From Marisimplicoccus sp038147335 (GTDB lineage: Bacteria; Bacteroidota; Bacteroidia; Flavobacteriales; Flavobacteriaceae), in assembly GCA_038147335.1 (NCBI GenBank), contig JAYQTK010000002.1, forward strand, positions 124,001 to 188,000: a stretch of 64,000 nucleotides of DNA, written 5' to 3'. Below the pieces are notes generated by a model. The model was not told where the DNA came from and did no database searches. It saw only the letters and a list, made by a program, of their open reading frames with translations. How positions within the stretch are numbered: the stretch's first letter is position 1; each line of letters starts with the position of its first letter. Position numbers and translations under genes: made by a program. Below are positions 1-7,530 of this stretch, one piece after another.

Positions 1-428
1 GAGATATTCTATCAGATTATAGTTTGAAGGGCTCAAGTTTTAAATTAGACCCAATTAAAATTAGCAACGAAATCCTTACAAAGAGAGATAGTGATTATAA
101 TGATGCTATAAATATTTCATGTAAAAATGATATTATTTTTTATGATAGAGGTGTACATGAGATTACTGCATACTTAAGATCCATAAATCAATCAACTGAT
201 TATTGGGAAGAATTACTAAAAAATTATAAGTATGATATGGTCTTTATTTTTCCATCTTGGAAAGAGATATACACCAAAGATGATAATAGAATTGAGGAAT
301 ACGAAGAAGCAATGAAAATTTCTCCATTTATATATCAAATTTATGATGAATCTTCAATCTTAAGTGTTGAAGTTCCAAATTTTAGTGTTAAAGAAAGAGT
401 AGAATTTATTATGAACAATATTCAATGA
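1..428 (+). CDS. AAA-type P-loop ATPase, C-terminal part (cut by window edge)
   Basis: The frame (first full codon at base 3) is open to the left edge, so the start codon and the Walker A motif lie outside the window. The visible 141 residues contain a hydrophobic strand ending in acidic residues and Arg (IIFYDRG), as in the Walker B region of small predicted ATPases of the AAA_28 type, then FIFP and a helical C-terminus. Such an ATPase commonly precedes fmt in flavobacteria, and here its stop overlaps the fmt start by four bases (ATGA), implying translational coupling. A TTG at 24 is only an internal Leu codon. Substrate and role are unknown; the family call is an inference from context and partial sequence. 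Confidence 0.6.
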   Translation, partial: DILSDYSLKGSSFKLDPIKISNEILTKRDSDYNDAINISCKNDIIFYDRGVHEITAYLRSINQSTDYWEELLKNYKYDMVFIFPSWKEIYTKDDNRIEEYEEAMKISPFIYQIYDESSILSVEVPNFSVKERVEFIMNNIQ

Positions 429-1375
429 AAAAAACAAAAATAATTTTTTTTGGAACTCCAGATTTTGCAGTAAAATCATTAAAAGTAATTAATGACAACT
501 TTGATGTTTTATGTGTTGTTACGTCACCAGATAAAAAATCAGGAAGAGGGTTAAAAATTAATGAAAGTGAAGTTAAAAGGTTTTCATCTAATAATAATAT
601 CCCAGTTAAACAACCTGAGAACCTCACAAATGACGATTTTTTAGATGAAATTTCATCTTTAGGTGCTGAATTATTTATTGTAGTTGCATTTAAAAAATTG
701 CCAAAAGAAGTATTTTCGATACCAGCACTTGGCACAATCAATCTTCATGCGTCTCTTCTTCCTGACTATAGAGGAGCTGCACCAATTAATTGGGTTTTAA
801 TAAATAATGAGAGAATTACAGGTGTTACAACATTTTTTATTAATGAAAAAATTGATCATGGAGATATTATACTAAAACAAGAAATTTTAATAAATGATGA
901 TGATGATTTTAAAAGTCTATATAATAGACTGTCAGTTATTGGTTCAGAGGTTTTGTTAAAGACGATCAAGATTGTTGCTAGCGGTAAAGCTAAAATTCAA
1001 AAGCAAGATGAAAATAAAGATTTAAATAAGGCCCCTAAGTTAAATGCAAGAAATACAAGAATTAACTGGAATGATAATATTGATAAAATTTTAGGAATGA
1101 TTAGAGGTCTATCACCTAGACCTGGATCATGGACAACTTTAAAAAATGGAGATAAAGAGATTAGAATGAAGATTTTAAAAGCAAGTCTATTTAGTAGAAG
1201 TAATTTTAAAGAGTCATCTATTGGAAAAGTATTAGTTAATAATGATAAAATACATATTAATTCAAAAGATGGTATTATAAATTGTATCAAAATTCAGCTA
1301 GAGAACAAGAAAGAAATGTTGGTAAAAGATCTTCTTAATGGATATAAATTTGATGAAAATTCCCGTGTTTACTAG
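425..1375 (+). CDS. fmt: Methionyl-tRNA formyltransferase
   Basis: Formylates initiator Met-tRNA with 10-formyl-THF in the cytoplasm so that translation can begin with fMet. The 316-residue protein has the usual family length. The formyltransferase fold occupies about residues 4-185 and starts IIFFGTPDFA; the catalytic Asn106 and His108 (INLHASLLPDYRG) and Asp144 (KIDHGDI) are present. A shorter C-terminal tRNA-binding domain starts near 210 (RINW...GLSPRPGSW). The ATG is inside the stop of the upstream ATPase gene (4-base overlap), so the two are probably one operon. No terminator is visible before the HU promoter 70 bases downstream. Confidence 0.97.
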   Translation: MKKTKIIFFGTPDFAVKSLKVINDNFDVLCVVTSPDKKSGRGLKINESEVKRFSSNNNIPVKQPENLTNDDFLDEISSLGAELFIVVAFKKLPKEVFSIPALGTINLHASLLPDYRGAAPINWVLINNERITGVTTFFINEKIDHGDIILKQEILINDDDDFKSLYNRLSVIGSEVLLKTIKIVASGKAKIQKQDENKDLNKAPKLNARNTRINWNDNIDKILGMIRGLSPRPGSWTTLKNGDKEIRMKILKASLFSRSNFKESSIGKVLVNNDKIHINSKDGIINCIKIQLENKKEMLVKDLLNGYKFDENSRVY

Positions 1376-1384
1376 TAAAATCAG

Positions 1385-1423
1385 GCATATTATCAACAAA
1401 AACAGCATATTTATTAACAAAAA
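1385..1423 (+). repeat. Imperfect direct repeat carrying DnaA-box-like 9-mers
   Basis: Two near-identical units, GCATATTATCAACAAAAA (1385-1402) and GCATATTTATTAACAAAAA (1405-1423), sit between fmt and the HU promoter. Each holds a 9-mer resembling the DnaA box TTATCCACA: TTATCAACA at 1390-1398 (one difference) and TTATTAACA at 1411-1419 (two differences), 21 bases apart, about two helical turns. The repeat is seen directly; any DnaA or HU binding is inference. Confidence 0.5.
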
Positions 1424-1445
1424 TTGAGTTTTAAGCCCTTATTTA

Positions 1446-1475
1446 TTGGGACTTACCTATAAACCTATATCTTTA
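1446..1475 (+). promoter_or_regulatory. Bacteroidota-type promoter of the HU gene
   Basis: TTG at 1446-1448, a 19-base spacer and TATCTTTA at 1468-1475 match the Bacteroidota consensus TTG/TAnnTTTG with only the last base different. The HU ATG follows 23 bases downstream. Confidence 0.6.
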
Positions 1476-1498
1476 TTTAAACATTAAAATTAAGTGAT

Positions 1499-1771
1499 AT
1501 GAACAAATCAGAATTAATTGATGCTATGGCAGCTGACGCTGGTATTTCTAAAGCATCAGCGAAAAAAGCTCTAGAATCTTTTCTAGGGAGTGTAAGTTCA
1601 ACTTTACAAGGTGGTGGAAGAGTTTCACTAGTTGGTTTCGGATCTTGGTCAGTTTCTCAAAGAGCTGCAAGAGATGGTAGAAACCCACAAACTGGTGCAA
1701 CAATTAAAATTCCAGCTAAGAAAGTTGTTAAATTTAAAGCTGGAGCTGAACTATCAAGCTCAGTGAACTAA
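1499..1771 (+). CDS. HU-family DNA-binding protein
   Basis: Small basic nucleoid protein that binds and bends DNA as a dimer. The 90 residues match the standard HU length: N-terminal helices with the typical start MNKSELIDAMAADAG, a GFGSW turn into the beta arm near residue 48, the DNA-contacting arm RAARDGRNPQTG at about 57-68, and IPAKKVVKFKAG at the end. It is monocistronic: its own promoter lies at 1446-1475 and an intrinsic terminator starts 30 bases after the stop. It is G/C-richer than its neighbours, as expected for a highly expressed gene. The ATG is the only sensible start. Confidence 0.96.
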   Translation: MNKSELIDAMAADAGISKASAKKALESFLGSVSSTLQGGGRVSLVGFGSWSVSQRAARDGRNPQTGATIKIPAKKVVKFKAGAELSSSVN

Positions 1772-1797
1772 GTTTTAAATTCATTTAAAAAATGTGT

Positions 1798-1828
1798 AAA
1801 AGAGCTTCATTTTGAAGCTCTTTTTTTT
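1798..1828 (+). terminator. Intrinsic terminator of the HU gene
   Basis: AGAGCTTCA (1801-1809), a three-base loop and TGAAGCTCT (1813-1821) form a 9-bp stem followed by an unbroken run of T to 1828. It is one of only two clear GC-containing terminators in the window. Confidence 0.85.
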
Positions 1829-1831
1829 ATT

Positions 1832-2371
1832 ATGAAAGGCAAAATTTTAATTTCATCACCAAGTTTACTAAGTGATATGATATTTTATAAATCTATTATA
1901 TTGATAGTAGATGAAACTGATGAGGGTCATACTGGTTTCATTTTAAATAGACCAGGAGGTCTCTTTCTAATAAAAAATAAAAACAATTCCTTTGGAAAGA
2001 AGTATGAATTCAACTTTGGTGGTCCGGTATCTGAACATACATTTTATATAATTAGAAATCATAATATATACAACGAGAGTCTTGTAATCGATGACAATCT
2101 TTATTGGGGTAATGATGTGCAACTAATTATTGACAAAGTGGAAGCAGGTAAAATTGATTTAGAAGATGTCCTTTTTTTTCAGGGATATTCTGGTTGGGAA
2201 ACAGAACAGTTAAATGATGAGATTGAAAGCAATAGCTGGATAGTAATTGATAGACTGGATAAGGATATTTTTGATTTAGGAAACAAAAACAGCTGGAACA
2301 AAATTATTAATGAGCTTGATAATAAATATAAAATTTGGTCAAACTCGCCTGACGATATTTCTTTAAATTAA
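1832..2371 (+). CDS. yqgE: YqgE/AlgH family protein (DUF179)
   Basis: Conserved bacterial protein of about 180 residues whose biochemical role is unsettled. Family hallmarks are visible: the start GKILISSPSLLSDMIFYKS, HTGFILNRPGG near residue 32, FNFGGPVSEHTFYIIRN near 60, and FFQGYSGWETEQLNDEI near 110. The ATG lies only three bases after the U-tract of the HU terminator, so it must be translated from readthrough of the HU transcript or from a start inside the terminator; the family-typical N-terminus argues against a later start. Its stop shares TTAA with the convergent START-like gene. Confidence 0.9.
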   Translation: MKGKILISSPSLLSDMIFYKSIILIVDETDEGHTGFILNRPGGLFLIKNKNNSFGKKYEFNFGGPVSEHTFYIIRNHNIYNESLVIDDNLYWGNDVQLIIDKVEAGKIDLEDVLFFQGYSGWETEQLNDEIESNSWIVIDRLDKDIFDLGNKNSWNKIINELDNKYKIWSNSPDDISLN

Positions 2372-2760
2372 GAAGATCCCAAGACTTGCTTTAAATCTGA
2401 AATAAGACTATCCCATAACAACTTTGCTTCTTCAATTTCTTCTTCATCAGAGAAATCAGTAACTATTAAGGAGACATCTTTAGTAATTTCATCCATTTGA
2501 ATTCTGAATTCAAAAAAATAGTCCTCTTCATCTGATTCTCCATTTATCCATTGAAACCTAATCTTTTCATTTTGTTTCTTAGATAAAACTCTTGCATACT
2601 CTTCTGATTCACCCCAAAAAAAAGTATATTTTTCCCCCCTGTAGTTTACATCATCAGAAAACCACTCTGAGAGTCCAGATGGAGTTGACAAGTACTGGAA
2701 CAACAATTGTGGAGATGATTGAAAATCATATTCTAAAACAAATTCTTTCTTTTGACTCAT
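2368..2760 (-). CDS. START-like / AHSA1-type domain protein
   Basis: A 130-residue acidic protein with the helix-grip (SRPBCC) pattern found as a stand-alone conserved protein in Bacteroidota. It opens with KKEFVLEYDFQSSPQLLFQYLSTPSGLSEWF, the usual first strand and helix of AHA1-like domains, followed by alternating strands (YTFFWGESEEYARV, KIRFQWING) and a long C-terminal helix (EEAKLLWDSLISDLKQVLG). Such domains hold hydrophobic ligands or bind proteins; the ligand is unknown here. It converges on yqgE with a four-base overlap in which TTAA supplies both stops. Confidence 0.8.
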   Translation of the reverse strand: MSQKKEFVLEYDFQSSPQLLFQYLSTPSGLSEWFSDDVNYRGEKYTFFWGESEEYARVLSKKQNEKIRFQWINGESDEEDYFFEFRIQMDEITKDVSLIVTDFSDEEEIEEAKLLWDSLISDLKQVLGSS

Positions 2761-2850
2761 TGGATTTAAATTGCAGTCAATATATTAAAAAAAGTTAGTA
2801 TTTACGTTAATAAACAAATTTTTAGCTTCTCAATGTTGATATTTGTTTCA

Positions 2851-2858
2851 TATATTTG
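2851..2858 (+). promoter_or_regulatory. -7 element before tRNA-Met
   Basis: TATATTTG is an exact TAnnTTTG match ending 14 bases before the mature tRNA 5' end. No TTG lies at the preferred distance (the nearest, 2836-2838, is only 12 bases upstream), so only the -7 box is supported. Confidence 0.45.
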
Positions 2859-2872
2859 CATTTCTTAAATTT

Positions 2873-2946
2873 GGCGAGGTAGCTCAGTTGGTGAGAGCGT
2901 CGGATTCATAACCCGGAGGTCGGGAGTTCAAATCTCCCTCTCGCTA
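2873..2946 (+). tRNA. tRNA-Met (CAT), elongator type
   Basis: A 74-base cloverleaf: acceptor stem GGCGAGG pairing with TCTCGCT, D-arm GCTC/GAGC, anticodon loop TTCATAA, T-arm GGGAG-TTCAAAT-CTCCC, discriminator A. The 3' CCA is not encoded (CAA follows). It lacks the initiator's mismatched 1-72 pair and GGG/CCC anticodon stem, so it reads as elongator Met; a CAT tRNA later modified to read AUA (Ile2) is less likely but cannot be excluded. The next gene starts 12 bases downstream. Confidence 0.93.
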
Positions 2947-2958
2947 CAAAAATTTATT

Positions 2959-3558
2959 ATGTTAAATAAAACTCTTTATATCGGTATTAGCTTAACTCTA
3001 GTTTTAGCTTGTTCTAAGTCAAATGAATTAGATTCAGATGATTTGATCATTGAAGAAGAGTTTGAACAATTATATAGCTGTGTTAGTTACAGTAATATTT
3101 TAGATCCAAAAACAACAAACCAAGACGATTTAATGCAGTATTGGGATAAATTTGTTGCTGATGTCAAGTGTACAAGAGGTCAAGACTTTGATGAACAACA
3201 TTCTCAATTAAACATTTTTTTCGAATACAGAACTGCTGCTCAAATTTCACAGGGTGTAACCCCTGATCATATTGCATACTCTACTTTCTCAGGATATTGC
3301 AATGATGCTATTGTTAATGTTGGTGTATTATATAACGAATGGACTGAGAAAAATCTTTTACAAAGACTTTGGATTATGTATCACGAATTTGGACATGATG
3401 TATATAAATATGAACACAGCTCAAGCCCAGCTGATATAATGTATCCCTCAAGTACAAGAAGTGATATTGATATAAATGGTTTCATAGAGGCTAAAGATAG
3501 AATGTTCAAAAGATCCTTTCCAGGTATCAAATATATTTCATGCCCTACAGACAGCTAG
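2959..3558 (+). CDS. Putative secreted zincin-like lipoprotein, copy 1
   Basis: 199 residues with a lipoprotein signal peptide: hydrophobic residues 5-17 and lipobox LVLAC, Cys18 being the lipidated residue. A zinc-protease-like segment at 142-164 reads HEFGHDVYKYEHSSSPADIM: His142, Glu143, His146, a third His at 153 and Met161. It resembles the matrixin motif HExxHxxGxxH plus Met-turn (compare H..SS.P..IMYP) but has six rather than five residues between the second and third His. Cys41, Cys71 and Cys114 align with cysteines of the next gene. No terminator separates it from tRNA-Met, so they may share a transcript. Proteolytic activity is inferred; the substrate is unknown. Confidence 0.7.
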   Translation: MLNKTLYIGISLTLVLACSKSNELDSDDLIIEEEFEQLYSCVSYSNILDPKTTNQDDLMQYWDKFVADVKCTRGQDFDEQHSQLNIFFEYRTAAQISQGVTPDHIAYSTFSGYCNDAIVNVGVLYNEWTEKNLLQRLWIMYHEFGHDVYKYEHSSSPADIMYPSSTRSDIDINGFIEAKDRMFKRSFPGIKYISCPTDS

Positions 3559-4181
3559 TAGTCCTTTTTTATATTCTTTTAGTTTCCTGCTCTAAAAATT
3601 CACTTACATATGAGGAAATACCTGAAGAAATATTTTATAGCTGCGCAGATTATAGTAGAGTAACAAATCCCAACTTTGACACTGATGACCTATACGCATT
3701 TTGGGATATTTTTGTAGAAGATGCAAAATGCTCAATGCTTGGAAGTCCTGATTACGATAAATTAAATACAGATGTTGATATCTATTATGAATTTGAATCT
3801 GATGCGCTTTTTGCATCAGGTCAAGTTCTTGACTATGGAGCCTATGCCGCTTCTTCCTGTGATGACTCAAGAGTAAGAGTAGGCATTGCTTTCAGATACT
3901 GGAGTGACATTAACATATGGGAAAAATTAGGCTTAATGTACCATGAATTTGGTCATGATGTTTTAAGGTTCGGGCATAGTTCAAACCCTGACGATATAAT
4001 GCATCCTTCCTCACCATTTCCGAATACATACAATGGTTTTATTGAATCAAAGAATAGATTTTTTGAAAAAAAATTTGAGGGATTAAGATATCTTGACTGT
4101 AGCTGGTATGAAGGGTTCGGTGAAAGGTATATTACATCAAATTCAATTGATGATCATGTTTGTGACATTGGTAATAATTAA
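3540..4181 (+). CDS. Putative secreted zincin-like lipoprotein, copy 2
   Basis: A 213-residue paralogue of the preceding gene, starting 19 bases inside it, so the two are probably translationally coupled. The ATG is supported by the signal peptide directly after it (residues 5-16) and lipobox LLVSC with Cys17. The zinc-like segment HEFGHDVLRFGHSSNPDDIM has His135, Glu136, His139, His146 and Met154, with the same six-residue spacing as copy 1. Shared features also include the W-DxFVxDxKC stretch and three aligned Cys (35, 64, 107). A 30-residue C-terminal extension with two more Cys is unique to this copy. Its stop abuts the convergent alkB stop with no gap. The copies have diverged strongly, so the duplication is old. 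Confidence 0.7.
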   Translation: MPYRQLVVLFYILLVSCSKNSLTYEEIPEEIFYSCADYSRVTNPNFDTDDLYAFWDIFVEDAKCSMLGSPDYDKLNTDVDIYYEFESDALFASGQVLDYGAYAASSCDDSRVRVGIAFRYWSDINIWEKLGLMYHEFGHDVLRFGHSSNPDDIMHPSSPFPNTYNGFIESKNRFFEKKFEGLRYLDCSWYEGFGERYITSNSIDDHVCDIGNN

Positions 4182-5228
4182 TTACTCAGGATATCCCATG
4201 TGATGTCTTACCAATGGATTCATTATACCAAACCATATTGGCGGAATAAGAGACAATAATATAGAAGTTGGATATCCATAAGGTAGATGAGGACAGTCAT
4301 CTAAAGATTCTAATACTTGATATTTTTTTGAAGACTTAAAGTGATGGTCACTGTGCCTAGTAAGCTCATACAATACTATTCTTCCAATTGTGTGATTTGA
4401 ATTCCAGGAATGATGAGGCTTTACTCTCTCATATCTTCCATTAGACTCTTTTTTTCTCAAAAGACCATAATGCTCAACATAATTGATAGTCTCTAAAAAC
4501 AGAAATGAAATTACAGACATTAAAATAGATAACAAAGTAATGTAAAGTCCAAAGTAATAATATATCAGAGCTATGAATAACAGCTGAAATAATGTATAGA
4601 AAATCATATCGTTTTTAATTGAGAAAAAACTTCTTTTAGAAACTTTCAAAAGTCTTAACTGAATTTTCCATGCACTTATATATGTCCTAACAACTGATGT
4701 TATCCAAAAACTATAAAGGTTTTGCTTATACCTTGCTGTAGCGGGGTCTTCTGGGGTTGCAACATTTATATGATGTCCAAAGTTGTGCTCAATGTAAAAG
4801 TGCATATATTGACATGGAAGATATAGAAGTTTTGAGCAGGTTCTAGCAAATAATGACCTTCTGTGACCCAGCTCGTGTCCTACATTAATTCCATTAGTAG
4901 CCATAACTATACTTGCAGATAGAATTATACCTACAATATCCGAAATTGAAGTAGTCAAAATTAACTTATCAAGTGAGAAAAAGAAAATTCCAAAAACAAT
5001 CGGAATATTTAAATACAAAAGAATATCAAAAAAAGGATCTAATAGTCTGTTTGCTTTTTCTTGCTCTGTATATTTTTCATCACTTCTTTTAACAAGAACT
5101 TCCAAGACAGGTATAAAAACAAATGTGTAAATAACAGCTAAATAATTATAGAAACCTCCAATTGAAATACCTAAAAATGCCATAAAGGCAATTGAATATG
5201 ACATTAAATATTTTAAATCTTTCATCAC
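4182..5228 (-). CDS. alkB: AlkB-type alkane 1-monooxygenase (membrane di-iron hydroxylase)
   Basis: Integral-membrane di-iron enzyme that hydroxylates the terminal carbon of n-alkanes, using electrons from rubredoxin. All histidine boxes of the family are present in 348 residues: HELGHRR at 118-124, EHNFGHHINVATPEDPATA at 147-165, NYVEHYGLL at 249-257 and RHSDHHFKSSKKYQVL from 291. Five or six hydrophobic helices lie between them. This is not the unrelated DNA-repair AlkB. Its ATG overlaps the aconitase stop (ATGA), so it depends on aconitase translation and the promoter at 7503-7530. No rubredoxin or rubredoxin reductase gene is in the window. The third residue of HELGHK is Arg here; substrate range cannot be read from sequence. 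Confidence 0.9.
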   Translation of the reverse strand: MMKDLKYLMSYSIAFMAFLGISIGGFYNYLAVIYTFVFIPVLEVLVKRSDEKYTEQEKANRLLDPFFDILLYLNIPIVFGIFFFSLDKLILTTSISDIVGIILSASIVMATNGINVGHELGHRRSLFARTCSKLLYLPCQYMHFYIEHNFGHHINVATPEDPATARYKQNLYSFWITSVVRTYISAWKIQLRLLKVSKRSFFSIKNDMIFYTLFQLLFIALIYYYFGLYITLLSILMSVISFLFLETINYVEHYGLLRKKESNGRYERVKPHHSWNSNHTIGRIVLYELTRHSDHHFKSSKKYQVLESLDDCPHLPYGYPTSILLSLIPPIWFGIMNPLVRHHMGYPE

Positions 5229-7489
5229 AAATTATCAGCTTTTATTAAATTTAGCGCAGAACCATTTTTATACCACTCTATTTGTTGAGAGTTAAAGGTA
5301 TGATTAAGTTTTATAATTTCTTTTGATTGATCTTTGTGGACTATTTCTAGACTTAATTGATTACTGGGAGAAAATGATTCCAGATCTATAAAGTTAAAAG
5401 TATCTTCTTCTTGTATTTTATCATAATCAGATTCATTGTCAAAAGTTAGTGCAAGCATACCCTGCTTCTTTAAATTAGTCTCATGGATTCTTGCAAAAGA
5501 TTTAACAATAACTACCTTAATTCCTAGATGTCTTGGCTCCATTGCAGCATGTTCTCTTGATGAACCCTCTCCATAATTATGATCTCCTACAACAATTGTA
5601 TCAATATCATTTTTCTTATAAAATCTTTGAGTCTCAGGAACAGGACCATAATCACCTGTGATTAAGTTCTTAACACTGTTAGTTTTCATATTGAAGTGGT
5701 TAACTGCTCCAATTAAGCAGTTATCCGATATATTGTCAAGATGACCCCTAAATCTTAACCATGGACCTGCCATAGAAATATGATCTGTTGTACACTTACC
5801 GTGAGCTTTAATAAGCAGCCTTGCATTCATTATATTTTTTCCATCCCAAGGAAGAAAGGGTTCAAGTTTTTGAAGCCTTTGAGATTCAGGATTAATTATA
5901 ATCTCAATGTCTTTACCATCAACAGGAGGCTCTATATACCCATTATCTTCACATGCAAAACCTTTAGAAGGTAACTCGTCACCAATTGGTGGTCTGAGAA
6001 TAATTTCTTCACCGTCCTCATTCATTAGCTTATCTGTCAGAGGGTTAAAGTCAAGTTTACCTGAAAGAGCAACTGCCATCACCATTTCAGGAGATGAAAC
6101 AAATGCATGAGTGTTCGGGTTACCATCTGCCCTTTTTGCAAAGTTTCTATTAAAAGAGTGTATTATAGAATTCTTTTCAGATTTATCTTCACCTTCCCTA
6201 TTCCATTGTCCAATACACGGTCCACATGCATTAGTAAAGATTTTACTTTCAAGTTTTTCAAAAATATCAATAATCCCATCTCTTTCAGCTGTATATCTTA
6301 CTTGTTCGGATCCAGGATTGATTCCAAGTTTAGATTTGATTTTTATTTTATTATCTAGTGCTTGTTTTGCAATTGACGCAGCTCTTGATAAATCTTCATA
6401 GGATGAGTTCGTACAAGATCCTATCAAGCCCCATTGAATTTCATTAGGCCAACCTTCAGATTCAACTTTAGCCTTCATCTCACTAACTGGTGTAGCTAGA
6501 TCTGGAGTAAAAGGTCCATTTATGTGAGGAGATAATTTATCTAGATCAATTTCAATGATTTGGTCATAATATTTCTCTGGATTTTTATAGACTTCATCAT
6601 CAGATCTTAATTCGTGCTTGATAATACTTGCAGCTTCAACTACATCTTGCCTGTCTGTTGAAATAAGATATCTTTCCATTGAATCATCATAGGCAAAAAT
6701 GGATGTTGTAGCTCCAACCTCAGCACCCATATTACAAATTGTTCCTTTACCAGTACACGAGAGAGATTCAGCACCATCTCCAAAATACTCTATTATATAA
6801 CCGGTTCCACCTTTTACAGTTAAAATTCCTGCAACTTTAAGTATAACATCCTTAGCTGAAGTCCAACCATTAAGATTACCCGTTAACTTTACTCCTATCA
6901 ATTTAGGAAATTTTAATTCCCATGGCATTCCAGCCATTACATCTACAGCATCGGCACCACCTACTCCAATAGCTACCATACCAAGTCCTCCTGCATTTAC
7001 TGTATGTGAATCAGTACCTATCATCATACCTCCTGGAAAAGCATAGTTTTCAAGTATTACTTGATGAATAATTCCAGCTCCTGGCTTCCAAAATCCTATT
7101 CCATATTTCCTTGAAACAGATTCCAAAAAATTAAACACTTCAGAACTAACTTTATTAGCATTTTGTAAATCTTTTTGAGCACCAGATTGTGCAAGAATTA
7201 AATGATCACAATGAACAGTAGTTGGAACAGCAACTTTTTCTTTTCCCGCCTGCATAAATTGAAGAAGAGCCATTTGAGCTGTTGCATCTTGACATGTAAC
7301 TCTATCTGGTCCAAAATCAACATAATCTGATCCTCTTTTAAAAATTTTTTCATTATTTCCATCCCATAGATGCGAATAAAGAATTTTTTCTGATAATGTC
7401 ATAGGTCTTCCTAAAAGCTTCCTAGCTTTATCGATTTTAACCGACATTTCTGAATATACTCGCTTAATTACATTAATATCAAAAGCCAT
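5225..7489 (-). CDS. acn: Aconitate hydratase (mitochondrial-type aconitase)
   Basis: Interconverts citrate and isocitrate in the TCA cycle through a [4Fe-4S] cluster. The 754 residues match the mitochondrial-type enzyme of Bacteroidota, shorter than the roughly 890-residue AcnA. Visible motifs: GTDSHTVNAGGLGMVAIGVGG near 160, the first cluster ligand in GSCTNSSYED near 355, the other two in NACGPCIGQWNR near 420, and the swivelling domain with YGEGSSREHAAMEPRHLG near 645. The ATG lies 13 bases after a TATTTTTG promoter element within the end of cutC. It is translationally coupled to alkB, an uncommon partner. Confidence 0.96.
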   Translation of the reverse strand: MAFDINVIKRVYSEMSVKIDKARKLLGRPMTLSEKILYSHLWDGNNEKIFKRGSDYVDFGPDRVTCQDATAQMALLQFMQAGKEKVAVPTTVHCDHLILAQSGAQKDLQNANKVSSEVFNFLESVSRKYGIGFWKPGAGIIHQVILENYAFPGGMMIGTDSHTVNAGGLGMVAIGVGGADAVDVMAGMPWELKFPKLIGVKLTGNLNGWTSAKDVILKVAGILTVKGGTGYIIEYFGDGAESLSCTGKGTICNMGAEVGATTSIFAYDDSMERYLISTDRQDVVEAASIIKHELRSDDEVYKNPEKYYDQIIEIDLDKLSPHINGPFTPDLATPVSEMKAKVESEGWPNEIQWGLIGSCTNSSYEDLSRAASIAKQALDNKIKIKSKLGINPGSEQVRYTAERDGIIDIFEKLESKIFTNACGPCIGQWNREGEDKSEKNSIIHSFNRNFAKRADGNPNTHAFVSSPEMVMAVALSGKLDFNPLTDKLMNEDGEEIILRPPIGDELPSKGFACEDNGYIEPPVDGKDIEIIINPESQRLQKLEPFLPWDGKNIMNARLLIKAHGKCTTDHISMAGPWLRFRGHLDNISDNCLIGAVNHFNMKTNSVKNLITGDYGPVPETQRFYKKNDIDTIVVGDHNYGEGSSREHAAMEPRHLGIKVVIVKSFARIHETNLKKQGMLALTFDNESDYDKIQEEDTFNFIDLESFSPSNQLSLEIVHKDQSKEIIKLNHTFNSQQIEWYKNGSALNLIKADNL

Positions 7490-7502
7490 ATTAATTTTTT
7501 TT

Positions 7503-7530
7503 CAAAAATAACACTTTATTATTTACTCAA
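7503..7530 (-). promoter_or_regulatory. Promoter of acn-alkB
   Basis: On the minus strand TTG (7530-7528), a 17-base spacer and TATTTTTG (7510-7503), an exact TAnnTTTG, precede the acn ATG by 13 bases. The element overlaps the last codons of cutC, so acn-alkB can be expressed independently of it. Confidence 0.55.

Noticed and set aside
24..26. TTG start for the first gene
   Set aside because: The frame stays open to the window edge and the ATPase family needs an upstream Walker A, so this is an internal codon.
1385..1423. Replication origin
   Set aside because: Only two degenerate DnaA-like 9-mers, no AT-unwinding cluster with further boxes and no dnaA, dnaN or gidA nearby.
4182..5228. AlkB DNA-repair dioxygenase
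   Set aside because: The His boxes and membrane helices are those of the di-iron alkane hydroxylase; the repair enzyme's HxD...H motif is absent.
5780..6401. Plus-strand frames 5780-5974, 5907-6110, 6107-6358, 6111-6401
   Set aside because: Antisense to the aconitase gene, which has strong family motifs throughout; the frames have no recognisable domain.
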